DNA of 64,000 bases from JANYJA01 sp038229055 (GTDB taxonomy: Bacteria > Acidobacteriota > Terriglobia > Bryobacterales > Bryobacteraceae). Position numbers and translations under genes: made by a program. The stretch covers positions 1-64,000 of the forward strand of contig JBBROU010000006.1 in assembly GCA_038229055.1 (NCBI GenBank). The letters are read 5' to 3'. Under the pieces are notes generated by a model, which saw only the letters and a program-made list of their open reading frames with translations, had not been told where the DNA came from and made no database searches. Positions within the stretch are counted from its first letter, which is position 1; each line of letters starts with the position of its first letter. Below are positions 17,817-27,154 of this stretch, piece after piece.

Positions 17817-19280
17817 GTGGACCTTGCCGAAAATACCCTTCGCACACGCCGCTATTTCTTCGGTAAGACTAGCGCCGGGCTCGGCGTTGCGGCGCTTGCG
17901 AACTTGCTCGGAACGAATCTGCTCGGCGGCGACGCCGGTGCGACCTCATCCGACGGCAACTCGGGGCTGCCCGGTCTGCCGCATTTCCCCCCAAAGGCCA
18001 AACGCGTTATTTACTTGTTCCAATCTGGCGGGCCTTCTCAGATGGACCTGTTCGACTACAAGCCAAAGCTCAAAGATCTCCAGAAAACGGAGTTGCCCGA
18101 CTCCATACGAATGGGACAACGTCTTACTGGAATGACTTCGATGCAAACCAGTTTCCCGGTTGCTCCTTCGATATTCCAGTTCAAACAGTACGGCAGCTCG
18201 GGAGCTTGGGTCAGCGAGTTGCTGCCGCACTTCGCGAAAGTCGCCGATCAGGTTTGCTTCATCAAGTCGATGTATACCGAAGCGATCAATCACGATCCGG
18301 CGGTGACGTTCTTCCAAACCGGCTTTCAGCTTGCTGGGCGCCCCTCGATCGGTGCCTGGCTGTCCTACGGATTGGGCAGCGAGAACAAAGATTTGCCCGC
18401 CTTCGTCGTGATGATTTCGCAAGGCACCGGAAACCTGAACGATCAGCCCCTTGCCGACCGTCAGTGGGGCAGTGGATTCATTCCCACCCGGTATCAGGGG
18501 GTCAAGTTCCGCTCAATAGGCGATCCGGTGCTGTATCTTTCCAATCCCGCCGGTTTCACGTCCAGTCAGCGGCGGCGCTTTATTGACGATGTTGCAAGCC
18601 TGAATCAAGTCGAAATGGAGAGCTTCGGCGATCCCGAAATCGCGACCCGCATCGCTCAGTACGAAATGGCGTACAAGATGCAGTCCTCGGTGCCTGACTT
18701 GATTGATCTCTCGCGAGAATCGCCGAAGACCTTCGAGCTCTATGGACCCGACTCGCGTAAACCCGGCACCTTCGCCGCAAACTGTTTACTTGCGCGCCGG
18801 CTCGCCGAGCGCGGCGTCCGCTTCATTCAGCTCTTTCACCGTGGCTGGGATCAACACAACGAGTTGCCGAAGCAACTGCCGGGACAGGCGAAAGATACCG
18901 ACCAGGCTTGCGCTGGGCTGTTGCAGGATTTGAAACAACGCGGGTTGCTCGAAGACACGCTGGTAGTCTGGGGCGGCGAATTCGGCCGCACTGTCTATTG
19001 CCAAGGCAAGCTAACCGCCGACAACTACGGACGCGATCACCACCCGCGCTGTTTCACCATGTGGATGGCCGGCGCCGGGATTAAGCCGGGCATGAGTTAC
19101 GGCGAGACCGACGATTATTGCTACAACGTGGTCAAGGATCCGGTCCATGTCCACGACCTGCACGCCACCATTCTGCATTGCCTCGGCATCGATCATACGA
19201 AGCTGACTTACAAATTCCAGGGCAGGGCGTTTCGCCTTACCGATGTGCGCGGCAACGTGGTGAAGCCTATCCTTAGCTAG
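17817..19280 (+). CDS. DUF1501 protein, partner of the preceding cytochrome
   Basis: About 487 residues from GTG 17817. The N-terminus (TRRYFFGKTSAGLG then a hydrophobic run) looks like a twin-arginine export signal, common in this family. Core motifs are KRVIYLFQSGGPSQMDLFDY, SMYTEAINHDP, GSWLSYGLGS-type text (WLSYGLGSENKDLP), RGVRFIQLFHRGWDQHNEL, DTLVVWGGEFGRTVY and GRDHHPRCFTMWMAG. These match the sulfatase/alkaline-phosphatase-like fold of DUF1501, with Asp and His clusters fit to bind metal. The substrate is unknown. It is the second half of cytochrome-DUF1501 pair 1, and its export by Tat would place it with the cytochrome in the periplasm. Confidence 0.85.
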   Translation: MDLAENTLRTRRYFFGKTSAGLGVAALANLLGTNLLGGDAGATSSDGNSGLPGLPHFPPKAKRVIYLFQSGGPSQMDLFDYKPKLKDLQKTELPDSIRMGQRLTGMTSMQTSFPVAPSIFQFKQYGSSGAWVSELLPHFAKVADQVCFIKSMYTEAINHDPAVTFFQTGFQLAGRPSIGAWLSYGLGSENKDLPAFVVMISQGTGNLNDQPLADRQWGSGFIPTRYQGVKFRSIGDPVLYLSNPAGFTSSQRRRFIDDVASLNQVEMESFGDPEIATRIAQYEMAYKMQSSVPDLIDLSRESPKTFELYGPDSRKPGTFAANCLLARRLAERGVRFIQLFHRGWDQHNELPKQLPGQAKDTDQACAGLLQDLKQRGLLEDTLVVWGGEFGRTVYCQGKLTADNYGRDHHPRCFTMWMAGAGIKPGMSYGETDDYCYNVVKDPVHVHDLHATILHCLGIDHTKLTYKFQGRAFRLTDVRGNVVKPILS

Positions 19281-19296
19281 AGTTAAACCAGACAGG

Positions 19297-20742
19297 TTAC
19301 AGCAGCAGCTTTTTCACTACATTCCCTTCGACATCCGTCAAACGGAAATCGCGGCCCATGTAGTGATAGGTCAGGCGCTTATGATCGAATCCCAAGCGGT
19401 TGAGAATCGTCGCCTGCAGATCGTGAACGTGCACCTTGTCTTCGAGAATGTTGAAGCAGAGATCGTCCGTGGTGCCAACCACTTGGCCGCCTTTGATGCC
19501 GCCGCCAGCCATCCACATGCTGTAGGCAACGGGATGGTGATCCCGCCCGGCGTTGTCGGCCTCTTCCGGTTTGCGGATCTCGCACATCGGCGTGCGGCCG
19601 AACTCGCCGCCCCAAACGACCAGCGTGCTGTCGAGCAGGCCTCGCTGCTTTAGATCCTTGATCAGCGCCGCCGCGGGCTGGTCGGTGATGTCGCAGTTCT
19701 TCTTCAGCTTGGTGTTGATGTTCGTGTGGTCGTCCCAACTGGCATGCATCAGCATCACGAAGCGCACACCGCGCTCCACCATGCGGCGGGCCAGCAGGCA
19801 GTTCGTCGCGTACGGACGCGTGGGCTCTTTGTTGACGCCGTACATCTCCAGCGTCTCGGGCGATTCCTTCGAGAAATCGAGCAGCTCGGGGCCGGCGGTT
19901 TGCATGCGAAAAGCCAGTTCGTAAGAAGCGATCCGCGATGCAATTTCCTGATCTCCGGTCGATTCCAGATGCTGCGTGTTCAGATCGCGAATGGCATCCA
20001 GATCCAATCGCTGTTTCGCCGCGGTGATGCCCGACGGGTTCGACAAATACAGAATAGGATCCCCGGAATTCCGAAACATCGTCCCTTGATACGTGGACGG
20101 CAGAAAACCGCTCGAAAAGTTCGAGGCGCCGCCGCTGGTGCCGACTCCTGAGCTGAGCACCACAAACCCGGGCAGATTTTGCGACTCGCTGCCCAGTCCG
20201 TACACCACCCACGCGCCCATGGTCGGCCGGCCCACCTGCGTCGTCCCGCTGAACAAGAGGAGCTGACCCGGATGGTGATTGAAGGCGTCGGTGTGCATGG
20301 AGCGAATCAGGCAGATGTCATCCGCGCAGCTTGCAATGTGCGGCAGGTAATCGGAAATCTCCATCCCGCACTGGCCGTGTTTTTGAAATTCGCGCGGACT
20401 GGCGAGCACCGCGGCGGTCGGCTTGATGAACGCCAGCTGAAGATTCTTGGTGATCGATTCGGGAAGCGGTTTGCCATTCCACTTTTTCAATTCCGGCTTG
20501 GGATCGAACAGATCGAGCTGGCTGGGGCCGCCTTCCATGAACAGAAAAATGACGTTCTTCGCCTTCGGTGCAAACGGCGGAATCTTGGGGGCAAGCGGAT
20601 TGGCGGAAGGTGCGGCGCTCGCCGCATAGCCATCCCTTTCCAGAAGATTCGCCAGTGCGATCGTCCCGAGTCCACCGGCGCAATCCTTGAAGAACTTACG
20701 ACGGCTTTGGATCTTGCGAAACTCGTCTACAGTCATACTCAT
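19297..20742 (-). CDS. DUF1501 protein, pair 2
   Basis: 481 residues from ATG 20742, which overlaps the cytochrome stop as ATGA and has AAGGG in front. A longer frame to 20865 is rejected because it would run into the upstream gene. The N-terminus (SRRKFFKDCAGGLGTIALAN) is a clear twin-arginine-type signal. Conserved stretches are KNVIFLFMEGGPSQLDLFDP, SMHTDAFNHHPGQ, RGVRFVMLMHASWDDHTN, VVWGGEFGRTPM and GRDHHPVAYSMWMAG. Same fold and probable metal sites as the 17817-19280 paralogue. It converges on pair 1 with a 16-bp gap and no visible hairpin between the two stops. Confidence 0.85.
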   Translation of the reverse strand: MSMTVDEFRKIQSRRKFFKDCAGGLGTIALANLLERDGYAASAAPSANPLAPKIPPFAPKAKNVIFLFMEGGPSQLDLFDPKPELKKWNGKPLPESITKNLQLAFIKPTAAVLASPREFQKHGQCGMEISDYLPHIASCADDICLIRSMHTDAFNHHPGQLLLFSGTTQVGRPTMGAWVVYGLGSESQNLPGFVVLSSGVGTSGGASNFSSGFLPSTYQGTMFRNSGDPILYLSNPSGITAAKQRLDLDAIRDLNTQHLESTGDQEIASRIASYELAFRMQTAGPELLDFSKESPETLEMYGVNKEPTRPYATNCLLARRMVERGVRFVMLMHASWDDHTNINTKLKKNCDITDQPAAALIKDLKQRGLLDSTLVVWGGEFGRTPMCEIRKPEEADNAGRDHHPVAYSMWMAGGGIKGGQVVGTTDDLCFNILEDKVHVHDLQATILNRLGFDHKRLTYHYMGRDFRLTDVEGNVVKKLLL

Positions 20743-23159
20743 TCCCTTGTAATAAATTCGTCCAGATTCAAAATCACGCGGCTCAACCCAATCCAGTCCG
20801 GCTGAACGTGAAAGTACGATGCCAGGCGGTCCTTCTCTTTTGGCGTAGGCTTGCGGCCTAAACACAGTTCGAAAGCGCGATTCAGGCGATCGTCAAAGCT
20901 TCCGCGCGTCTCATTTTCCGTCCGCCAGGCCAGCGCCTGGGCCGCCTCATAGAAGACCGGATCGTTCAACAGATTGAGCGATTGCAGCGGCGTGTTGGAA
21001 GCGCGCCGCCGAGTGCAGGTGAGCGTGGAATCGGGCTCATCGAAATTTGCGAGGAACGGATACGGCGTCGTGCGCTGGTAATGAATATAGAGGCCGCGCC
21101 GGTAACGATCCTGACCCGCGCTCTCTTTCCATTTCACCGAATTCGCGTAACCTAATTCAGCCACTCCGGCCGGCTGTGGGGGACGCACGCTCTTGCCTCC
21201 AATCGATGGATTCAGAAGCCCGCTCGCCGCGAGCGCCTCATCGCGGATCGACTCCGCGGAAAGGCGGATGCGCGACTGACGAGCGAGCAACAGATTTTCG
21301 GGATCACGCGATTCCAAATCAGGCCGAGCATGCGAGGATTGACGATACGCCGACGACATCACGATGAGCTTGAGCATCTGCTTCTGGCTCCATCCGCGCA
21401 GGCGATATTCCGTCGCTAACCAATCGAGAAGCTCTGGATGCGATGGCTTATCGCCTTGCGTGCCGAAATCATCCGACGTCGCAACCAGCCCGCGACCGAA
21501 CAGCTCTTGCCACATCCTGTTGACCGCCACCCGCGCCGTAAGAGGATTCTCCGGGCTTACGATCCATCGCGCCAGGCCTAACCGCGTCGGTTCCCCGGTG
21601 GGCAAATGCGGCAGGAAACTCGGAGTGTCCGGGTGGACCTCGGCGCCGTTTTGCTTATAGTCGCCGCGCAGGTGAATGTGTGTAGTCACGTGCTGCGCGT
21701 CATCCTCGATGGCTTGCGCCTGCGCGAGGGCGGGGAAGTTTTCTTCGATCGCATCGAGCTTCTTACGCAACTCCTTCAACTTGGCTGTGGCTGCTGCGTC
21801 CTTCTCGAGGTCGGGTCCGTAGTTGTGCACGAAGTAGTCGGTCAGCGCCTTCTGCTGCCGTGCACTTCGCTGTTCGGGAGCGAGCCGCAGAATTTTCTCC
21901 GCATGATCGAGGCTGGCCCGGATCGCCGTTACCGCGAAGTCCCAATCGAGCACCTTTCCAGGCTCGTCCATCGCTTTGCGGATGTTCGCCTCCCAGGCAG
22001 TCTGCAATTTCGGAATCTCGTACTCGGCCAGCAGGCCGGCGCGTTTCTTCTGGTACTCGGGCAGCGCGGCCAGATAAGGTCCGAGTTCGCCGGGCAGTGG
22101 CGCATCGATGTCCGCCTCTTGGGCGTTATTGAAGTACGCGAAAATCTGGTAAAAATCCTTGTGCTTGATGGGGTCGTACTTGTGGTCGTGGCACTGAGCG
22201 CAACGCACGGTAAGGCCGAGCCACACTGTACCAGTCGTCCCGGTGCGATCGATCAATTGATCGAAGCGCGCTTCGGTACGGTCCACGCCGGCTTCGCGAT
22301 TGGTTAAGGTGTTCCGGTAAAATCCGGTGGCTACCTTCTGTTCGGTAGTCGCATTCGGAAGCTCGTCACCCGCGATCTGTTCGATCGTGAATTCGTCGAA
22401 CGGCATGTCGCGGTTCAGGGCGCCGATCAGCCATTGCCGGTAACGCCACGCATACGGGCGAACCAGGTCCTTTTCGAAGCCGTCGCTATCGGCGTAATGA
22501 GCGAGGTCGAGCCAGTAACGCGCCCACTTCTCGCCGTAATGCGGAGAATCGAGCAGGCTGTCTACGATCCGTTCATAGGCGTCCGGACGCGTGTCGTTCA
22601 GGAATTTGGTGGTCTGTTCAAGGGTGGGTGGAAGGCCCGTTAAATCGAGGCTCACGCGGCGCAGCAGAGTCGCCGGATCGGCTGGCGGAGATTGGACAAT
22701 ACGCTCTTTTTCAAGACGAGCGAGGACAAATTGATCGACCGCGTTTGCGGGCCACGCGCGATCATGCACCGCCGGGGGGTTGGGATGCGCAATCGGACGG
22801 AAAGACCAGTGCGTCGTATCGGTCTTCTCGGGCCACTTCGCGCCCTGATCGATCCACGCTTTCAACAGCGAGATCTGCTGCGTCGTGAGCGGATCGCCGA
22901 CCGGCGGCATGATCTTCGGCCCGGCGCCCGAAACCATGGCGACAATTCGGCTCCCGGCACTGTCGCCCGGCTTGATAACCCGCAGAGCGGCAGCGCGGCC
23001 ATCAAGGCGCAGGCTGCTGGCCTGCATCGTCGGGCCGTGACAGAGGACGCACCGTTTTTGAAAAATCGGTTGGATATCGTTCGAGAAATCGACGGGGGCT
23101 TGGGCTTGGCTACTGAGAGGGAGAAATAAGGCGAAAGCAAGGGGAAACTGCCATTTCAT
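20739..23159 (-). CDS. Planctomycete-type cytochrome (PSCyt1-DUF1549-DUF1553), pair 2, short form
   Basis: An 806-residue exported protein with signal peptide ending SSQAQ. The heme motif is CVLCH (FQKRCVLCHGPTMQASS), followed by DUF1549 (VDQFVLARLEKERI, LLRRVSLDLTGLPP, YADSDGFEKD, CAQCHDHKYDP) and DUF1553 (RLGLARWIVSPENPLTARV, ASNTPLQSLNLLNDP). Unlike its two paralogues in the window it has no added carbohydrate-binding-like module: DUF1549 and DUF1553 are joined only by a helical, charged linker at about 370-470. AGGA sits 5 bases before ATG 23159. It is followed directly by its DUF1501 partner in ATGA overlap. Confidence 0.88.
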   Translation of the reverse strand: MKWQFPLAFALFLPLSSQAQAPVDFSNDIQPIFQKRCVLCHGPTMQASSLRLDGRAAALRVIKPGDSAGSRIVAMVSGAGPKIMPPVGDPLTTQQISLLKAWIDQGAKWPEKTDTTHWSFRPIAHPNPPAVHDRAWPANAVDQFVLARLEKERIVQSPPADPATLLRRVSLDLTGLPPTLEQTTKFLNDTRPDAYERIVDSLLDSPHYGEKWARYWLDLAHYADSDGFEKDLVRPYAWRYRQWLIGALNRDMPFDEFTIEQIAGDELPNATTEQKVATGFYRNTLTNREAGVDRTEARFDQLIDRTGTTGTVWLGLTVRCAQCHDHKYDPIKHKDFYQIFAYFNNAQEADIDAPLPGELGPYLAALPEYQKKRAGLLAEYEIPKLQTAWEANIRKAMDEPGKVLDWDFAVTAIRASLDHAEKILRLAPEQRSARQQKALTDYFVHNYGPDLEKDAAATAKLKELRKKLDAIEENFPALAQAQAIEDDAQHVTTHIHLRGDYKQNGAEVHPDTPSFLPHLPTGEPTRLGLARWIVSPENPLTARVAVNRMWQELFGRGLVATSDDFGTQGDKPSHPELLDWLATEYRLRGWSQKQMLKLIVMSSAYRQSSHARPDLESRDPENLLLARQSRIRLSAESIRDEALAASGLLNPSIGGKSVRPPQPAGVAELGYANSVKWKESAGQDRYRRGLYIHYQRTTPYPFLANFDEPDSTLTCTRRRASNTPLQSLNLLNDPVFYEAAQALAWRTENETRGSFDDRLNRAFELCLGRKPTPKEKDRLASYFHVQPDWIGLSRVILNLDEFITRE

Positions 23160-23255
23160 TACTGTCCTACGCTATCACGAATGCAGTTAACTTCGGCGAT
23201 CGGGAAGCCAGGCGTCGACAACATCATGGCATTATGGAATGGGCCAACGACAGAT

Positions 23256-23782
23256 ATGAAAAACTTCCACTTGCCGCTTCCGAAAGAGACATATCGGCAG
23301 AAATTGCGCGGCGCAAGGCGCACTGCCATATCGGATTACGCGGCAGAGATGGCGGGTACAGATCATGACCTAGACTCCGATTTGGAGTCTGCCGGAATCG
23401 AGCATCTCATGAAAACCGATACGAAGATTAAGATGAGGCGGGGCGAGGTTTATTGGGCCGATCTCGTTCCGCGATCGGGATCCGAGCAAACCAGGCGGCG
23501 TCCGGTCCTCCTGATGTCCAGCGATGGGTTCTACGCGATTCCGACTTGGAGATCGGTCATTGTGGTCCCGATCATGACTTCGGCATCGCCCAGGCAAAGC
23601 GCGGACCGACGGTCGTGGAACTACTTGGTGGCGTTGCGGGTCTCTTGAAGACGAGCTTTGCATTATGTCATCAGCTGACCACACTGGACCGCGCCAAACT
23701 GACCAGAAGACTGGGCGCAGTATCTTCCGAGGTCCTCTTGAAAATCGAGGAGGGCCTGAAGGCAGCGATGGACCTCGACTGA
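23256..23782 (+). pseudogene. Remnant of a mazE/mazF-type toxin-antitoxin locus, fused and frameshifted
   Basis: The first part (ATG 23256, MKNFHLPLPKETYRQ) starts like a known class of MazF-partner antitoxins and ends like them (ISDYAAEMAGTDHDLDSDLE, GIEHL). The segment between looks too short, so an internal deletion is likely. It runs in frame, without a stop, into MRRGEVYWADLVPRSGSEQ at 23433, the start of a PemK/MazF endoribonuclease. After IMTSAS (about 23588) the toxin frame is lost; it resumes one frame over as AKRGPTVVELLGGVAGL and ends at 23782. A one-base loss or two-base gain near 23585-23593 explains this. The toxin would be dead as written. Frame relations are seen; antitoxin identity and the deletion rest on memory of homologues. 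Confidence 0.7.
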
Positions 23783-23857
23783 TCTCTCCTTCTGAGCCTC
23801 ACATTGGGCTCTGCCCGCGAATGCACAATACAAAAGGCGATAAGATATTGATCATCC

Positions 23858-26800
23858 ATGCGCGACCGCCTCTTATCGGGTGCTTTCTTTGTTACTACGA
23901 TTCCATTCCTAGCAATTCCTCTCTGCGCGCAGGACACGAATTCCGGCATCCACGACCTTTTCGAAACCAAAATCCGTCCGGTGCTGGCGACGCGCTGCTA
24001 CGCCTGTCATAGCGCCAAGGCCGCGAAAGTGCAGGGCGGTCTCCTCCTCGATTCGAAAGCGGGCCTGACCCACGGCGGCAATTCGGGCGCCGTAATCGAA
24101 CCTGGCGATCCCGAGAAAAGTCTGCTGATTCATGCGCTTCGTTATCAGGATAAAGATCTGCAGATGCCCCCGGGTAAGCCGCTGCCCGCCGAAGTAGTCG
24201 CGGATTTCGAAAATTGGATTCGCGCAGGTGCCGCCGTTCCGGCCAATGCCGCCCCGGTTCAGCCGGTCGATCCTCGCAAGCAGTTCTGGTCGTTTCAGCG
24301 ACCCAAAGATCACGCCCCGCCCGATGTGAAGCAGAAGGATTGGGCGCGCAACGACATCGATCGTTTCATCCTCGCGAAGCTGGAACAGAAGGGCATAACG
24401 CCCTCCGCTCCTGCCGATGCGCGCACCTTAATTCGTCGCGCGTATTTCGATTTGACCGGGCTGCCGCCGACTGCCGAGGAGTCGGACGCCTTCGCCGCGG
24501 ATAAGTCGCCCGATGCCTATGAAAGCCTGGTCGATCGTCTGCTTGCCTCGCCCCGCTATGGCGAGAGATGGGGGCGATACTGGCTGGATGTCGCGCGTTA
24601 TTCGGACGCTCGCAACGTTGGTGAACGCTTTGCCTACTCTTATACCTATCGCGACTGGGTGATACGCGCGTTCAATGAGGATATGCCTTACGACCAGTTT
24701 TTGACCCAGCAACTGGCCGCGGATCGTATCCACCCTAATGACTCGCGCAATCTCGCGGCCCTCGGATATCTGAGCCTCGGCCGCGAATTCCCAAAAACTT
24801 TTCCGGAAACTGTGGATGACCGTATCGACGTGGTCGCACGCGGCATGATGGGCCTCACGGTCGCATGCGCCCGTTGTCACGATCACAAATACGATCCAAT
24901 TCCGACCAAGGACTACTATTCGTTCTATTCGATTTTTTCTAACATCCGTGAACCTGGGGACCTGCCTTTATTGAGCAAGAGCACCATCAAAATCCCGGCC
25001 GACCAGGTCTATGGCGAGCGGTTGGCACGCATCCGAAAAACCGATTTGGAATATCGCGAAAATCGGTCAGCGGTGTTAAACGATTTCTTCCGGACGCAAA
25101 TCGCCGAGTATCTCCTGGCCGTGCGCGATTCCGCCAAGATGCGCCCAACCGAAGTCGAAGATCTGGTAAAAGAGCGGCAGCTCAATCTCTATCTACTTGG
25201 CCGGTGGAAAAATTATCTGGCCGATTCCCGAACGAGCGGCAGCCCGGTATTCGGCTTGTGGAATGCGGCGGCGGCGATTCCGGATGCCGAGTTTGCGAAG
25301 AAGTGGCCCGAGATTTGGTCGGCACAATCCGCTGCGAATCCTTTCGTTTTAGAGGAATTTAAAACGGAACCCGCCAATAGCAAAGAGTTCGCCGCGCGTT
25401 ATGCGGCGCTTCTTCTGCGCTGCGATTCGCCTTCCAAACTTCCAGATTCCCATCGCGAAGAATTACGGATGGCTCTCCGTGGAGATGGCGCGCCCGTGAA
25501 TGTGCCGGTCAGCGACTTCGATCTGGTAATGACCGAAGGCGACCGGAACAACACCATCAATTTCAAGAACCGGTACGACATCATGCGGGCGTTGTACTCC
25601 TACGATGGCGGTGCTCCGCGCGGCATGGTGGTGGAGGATGTTCCCAAGCCGCAACCGGCGCACGTGTTTGTGCGCGGCAATCCAAACAACCCCGGCATCG
25701 AAACGCCGGCGCACTTTCTGAGCTGCCTGTCCCCCGGCGAGCCTGCGAACTTCAACGATGGCAGCGGACGCTTGGCTCTGGCAAAGGCCATCGCCAGTAA
25801 GGACAATCCCCTTACCGCGCGAGTCATCGTGAATCGCGTATGGATGCACCATTTCGGTGCCGGCATTGTGCGCACGCCGAGTGATTTCGGCCTCAGAGGC
25901 GACCCGCCGACTCATCCCGAGCTGCTCGACTACCTGGCAGTAAAGTTTATGGACTCCGGGTGGTCGCTCAAGAAGCTGCATCGAACCATCATGCTTTCGG
26001 CTGCATACCAGCAGAGCGGCGCAAACAATCCCGAAGCTCGGAAAGTGGATCCGGAAAATCAACTCGTGTGGCGGATGAACCGGCAGCGTCTCGATATCGA
26101 GAGCCTTCGCGATTCCGTTCTTGCCGCGTCAGGCCAACTGGAAAACAAGCTTGGCGGTGTCCCTTTTGCACTGACCGCCAGCCCGACCGTTCCGCGCCGC
26201 ACGCTATATGGCTACATCGAGCGCGGACGGATTCCCGGGATGCTTGCTGCCTTCGATTTCGCCAGTCCCGACCAGCACGTTCCCCTGCGCTACACCACCA
26301 CGGTCCCGCAGCAAGCCCTCTTCCTGTTGAACAGCCCGTTCATGGCGGAGCAGTCACAGCATCTCTCGAAGCGGCCCGAGTTGGTCGCCGAAACCGATCC
26401 AGCCAGGCGCCTGCAGCGGATCTATCGCATCGTGCTGGGCCGCAACGCGACTGCGCGTGAAATTTCGGCCGGTATCCAGTTCATCAATCAGAGTGGGGAG
26501 CCCGGCGCGGCAGCCGACACCCCCTCGCCCTGGCAGTACGGTTTCGGCGAATACGATGCCGCAACCAACCGGGTACGCACGTTCGCGCCGTTCCATGTTT
26601 TCGCGGGCGAATCCTGGCAGGGCGCGTCGATGCTTCCCGATCCCGTAACCGGAAAGGCGAGGCTCGGAGCCGACGGAGGTGAGCCTGGAGACAATCCGCG
26701 ACAGGCGGTAATTCGCCGGTGGATCAGTCCCGCGGACGGCAAGATGTCCATCGAGGGAACGCTTCGCCACGACCAGAATAGCCTCGGAAATTTCGGTGAC

Positions 26801-27130
26801 GGAGTTCGGGCGCGCCTTGTTTCGAGCCGCGACGGTGAGCTCGCATCATGGATCGTGAATGGATCGAGCGCGGAGACGAAGCTGAATGGCGTAAAGATCC
26901 AAAAGGGAGACACGCTGGATTTCGTCGTCGAAGCACGCGCGGATAGCGAGAACGATGGTTTCCATTGGGCTCCGACAGTGAAGCTGGCCGGATTAAACGA
27001 GAGCGCGCAGAAGGAAAACGCGTGGAGCGCTAAGGACGATTTCCGCGGTCCGGCTCCGAGGCCGCTGACCATTTGGGAGCGGTACGCGCACGTGCTTCTC
27101 CAGACTAACGAATTTGCTTTCGTGGAGTGA
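23858..27130 (+). CDS. Planctomycete-type cytochrome (PSCyt1-DUF1549-DUF1553), pair 3, with C-terminal sandwich module
   Basis: A 1090-residue exported protein; signal peptide ends PLCAQ. Heme motif CYACH (LATRCYACHSAKAAKVQGG), DUF1549 (IDRFILAKLEQKGI, LIRRAYFDLTGLPP, YSDARNVGERF, CARCHDHKYDP) and DUF1553 (GRLALAKAIASKDNPLTARV, MLSAAYQQSG, QQALFLLNSPFMAEQ). From about residue 885 to 1045 it carries an extra module predicted to be all-beta, with RRWISPADGKMSIEGTLRH and GDTLDFVVEARADSENDGFH, which reads like a carbohydrate-binding jelly roll. The region just before the start contains GATAAGATAT, a possible -10 element. The DUF1501 partner starts 24 bp downstream. Confidence 0.88.
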   Translation: MRDRLLSGAFFVTTIPFLAIPLCAQDTNSGIHDLFETKIRPVLATRCYACHSAKAAKVQGGLLLDSKAGLTHGGNSGAVIEPGDPEKSLLIHALRYQDKDLQMPPGKPLPAEVVADFENWIRAGAAVPANAAPVQPVDPRKQFWSFQRPKDHAPPDVKQKDWARNDIDRFILAKLEQKGITPSAPADARTLIRRAYFDLTGLPPTAEESDAFAADKSPDAYESLVDRLLASPRYGERWGRYWLDVARYSDARNVGERFAYSYTYRDWVIRAFNEDMPYDQFLTQQLAADRIHPNDSRNLAALGYLSLGREFPKTFPETVDDRIDVVARGMMGLTVACARCHDHKYDPIPTKDYYSFYSIFSNIREPGDLPLLSKSTIKIPADQVYGERLARIRKTDLEYRENRSAVLNDFFRTQIAEYLLAVRDSAKMRPTEVEDLVKERQLNLYLLGRWKNYLADSRTSGSPVFGLWNAAAAIPDAEFAKKWPEIWSAQSAANPFVLEEFKTEPANSKEFAARYAALLLRCDSPSKLPDSHREELRMALRGDGAPVNVPVSDFDLVMTEGDRNNTINFKNRYDIMRALYSYDGGAPRGMVVEDVPKPQPAHVFVRGNPNNPGIETPAHFLSCLSPGEPANFNDGSGRLALAKAIASKDNPLTARVIVNRVWMHHFGAGIVRTPSDFGLRGDPPTHPELLDYLAVKFMDSGWSLKKLHRTIMLSAAYQQSGANNPEARKVDPENQLVWRMNRQRLDIESLRDSVLAASGQLENKLGGVPFALTASPTVPRRTLYGYIERGRIPGMLAAFDFASPDQHVPLRYTTTVPQQALFLLNSPFMAEQSQHLSKRPELVAETDPARRLQRIYRIVLGRNATAREISAGIQFINQSGEPGAAADTPSPWQYGFGEYDAATNRVRTFAPFHVFAGESWQGASMLPDPVTGKARLGADGGEPGDNPRQAVIRRWISPADGKMSIEGTLRHDQNSLGNFGDGVRARLVSSRDGELASWIVNGSSAETKLNGVKIQKGDTLDFVVEARADSENDGFHWAPTVKLAGLNESAQKENAWSAKDDFRGPAPRPLTIWERYAHVLLQTNEFAFVE

Positions 27131-27154
27131 AGACCCAAAGGAACAACGCCGATC

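Noticed and set aside
19280..19297. Bidirectional terminator between convergent DUF1501 genes
   Set aside because: The 16-bp gap shows no stem-loop or T run that I could support.
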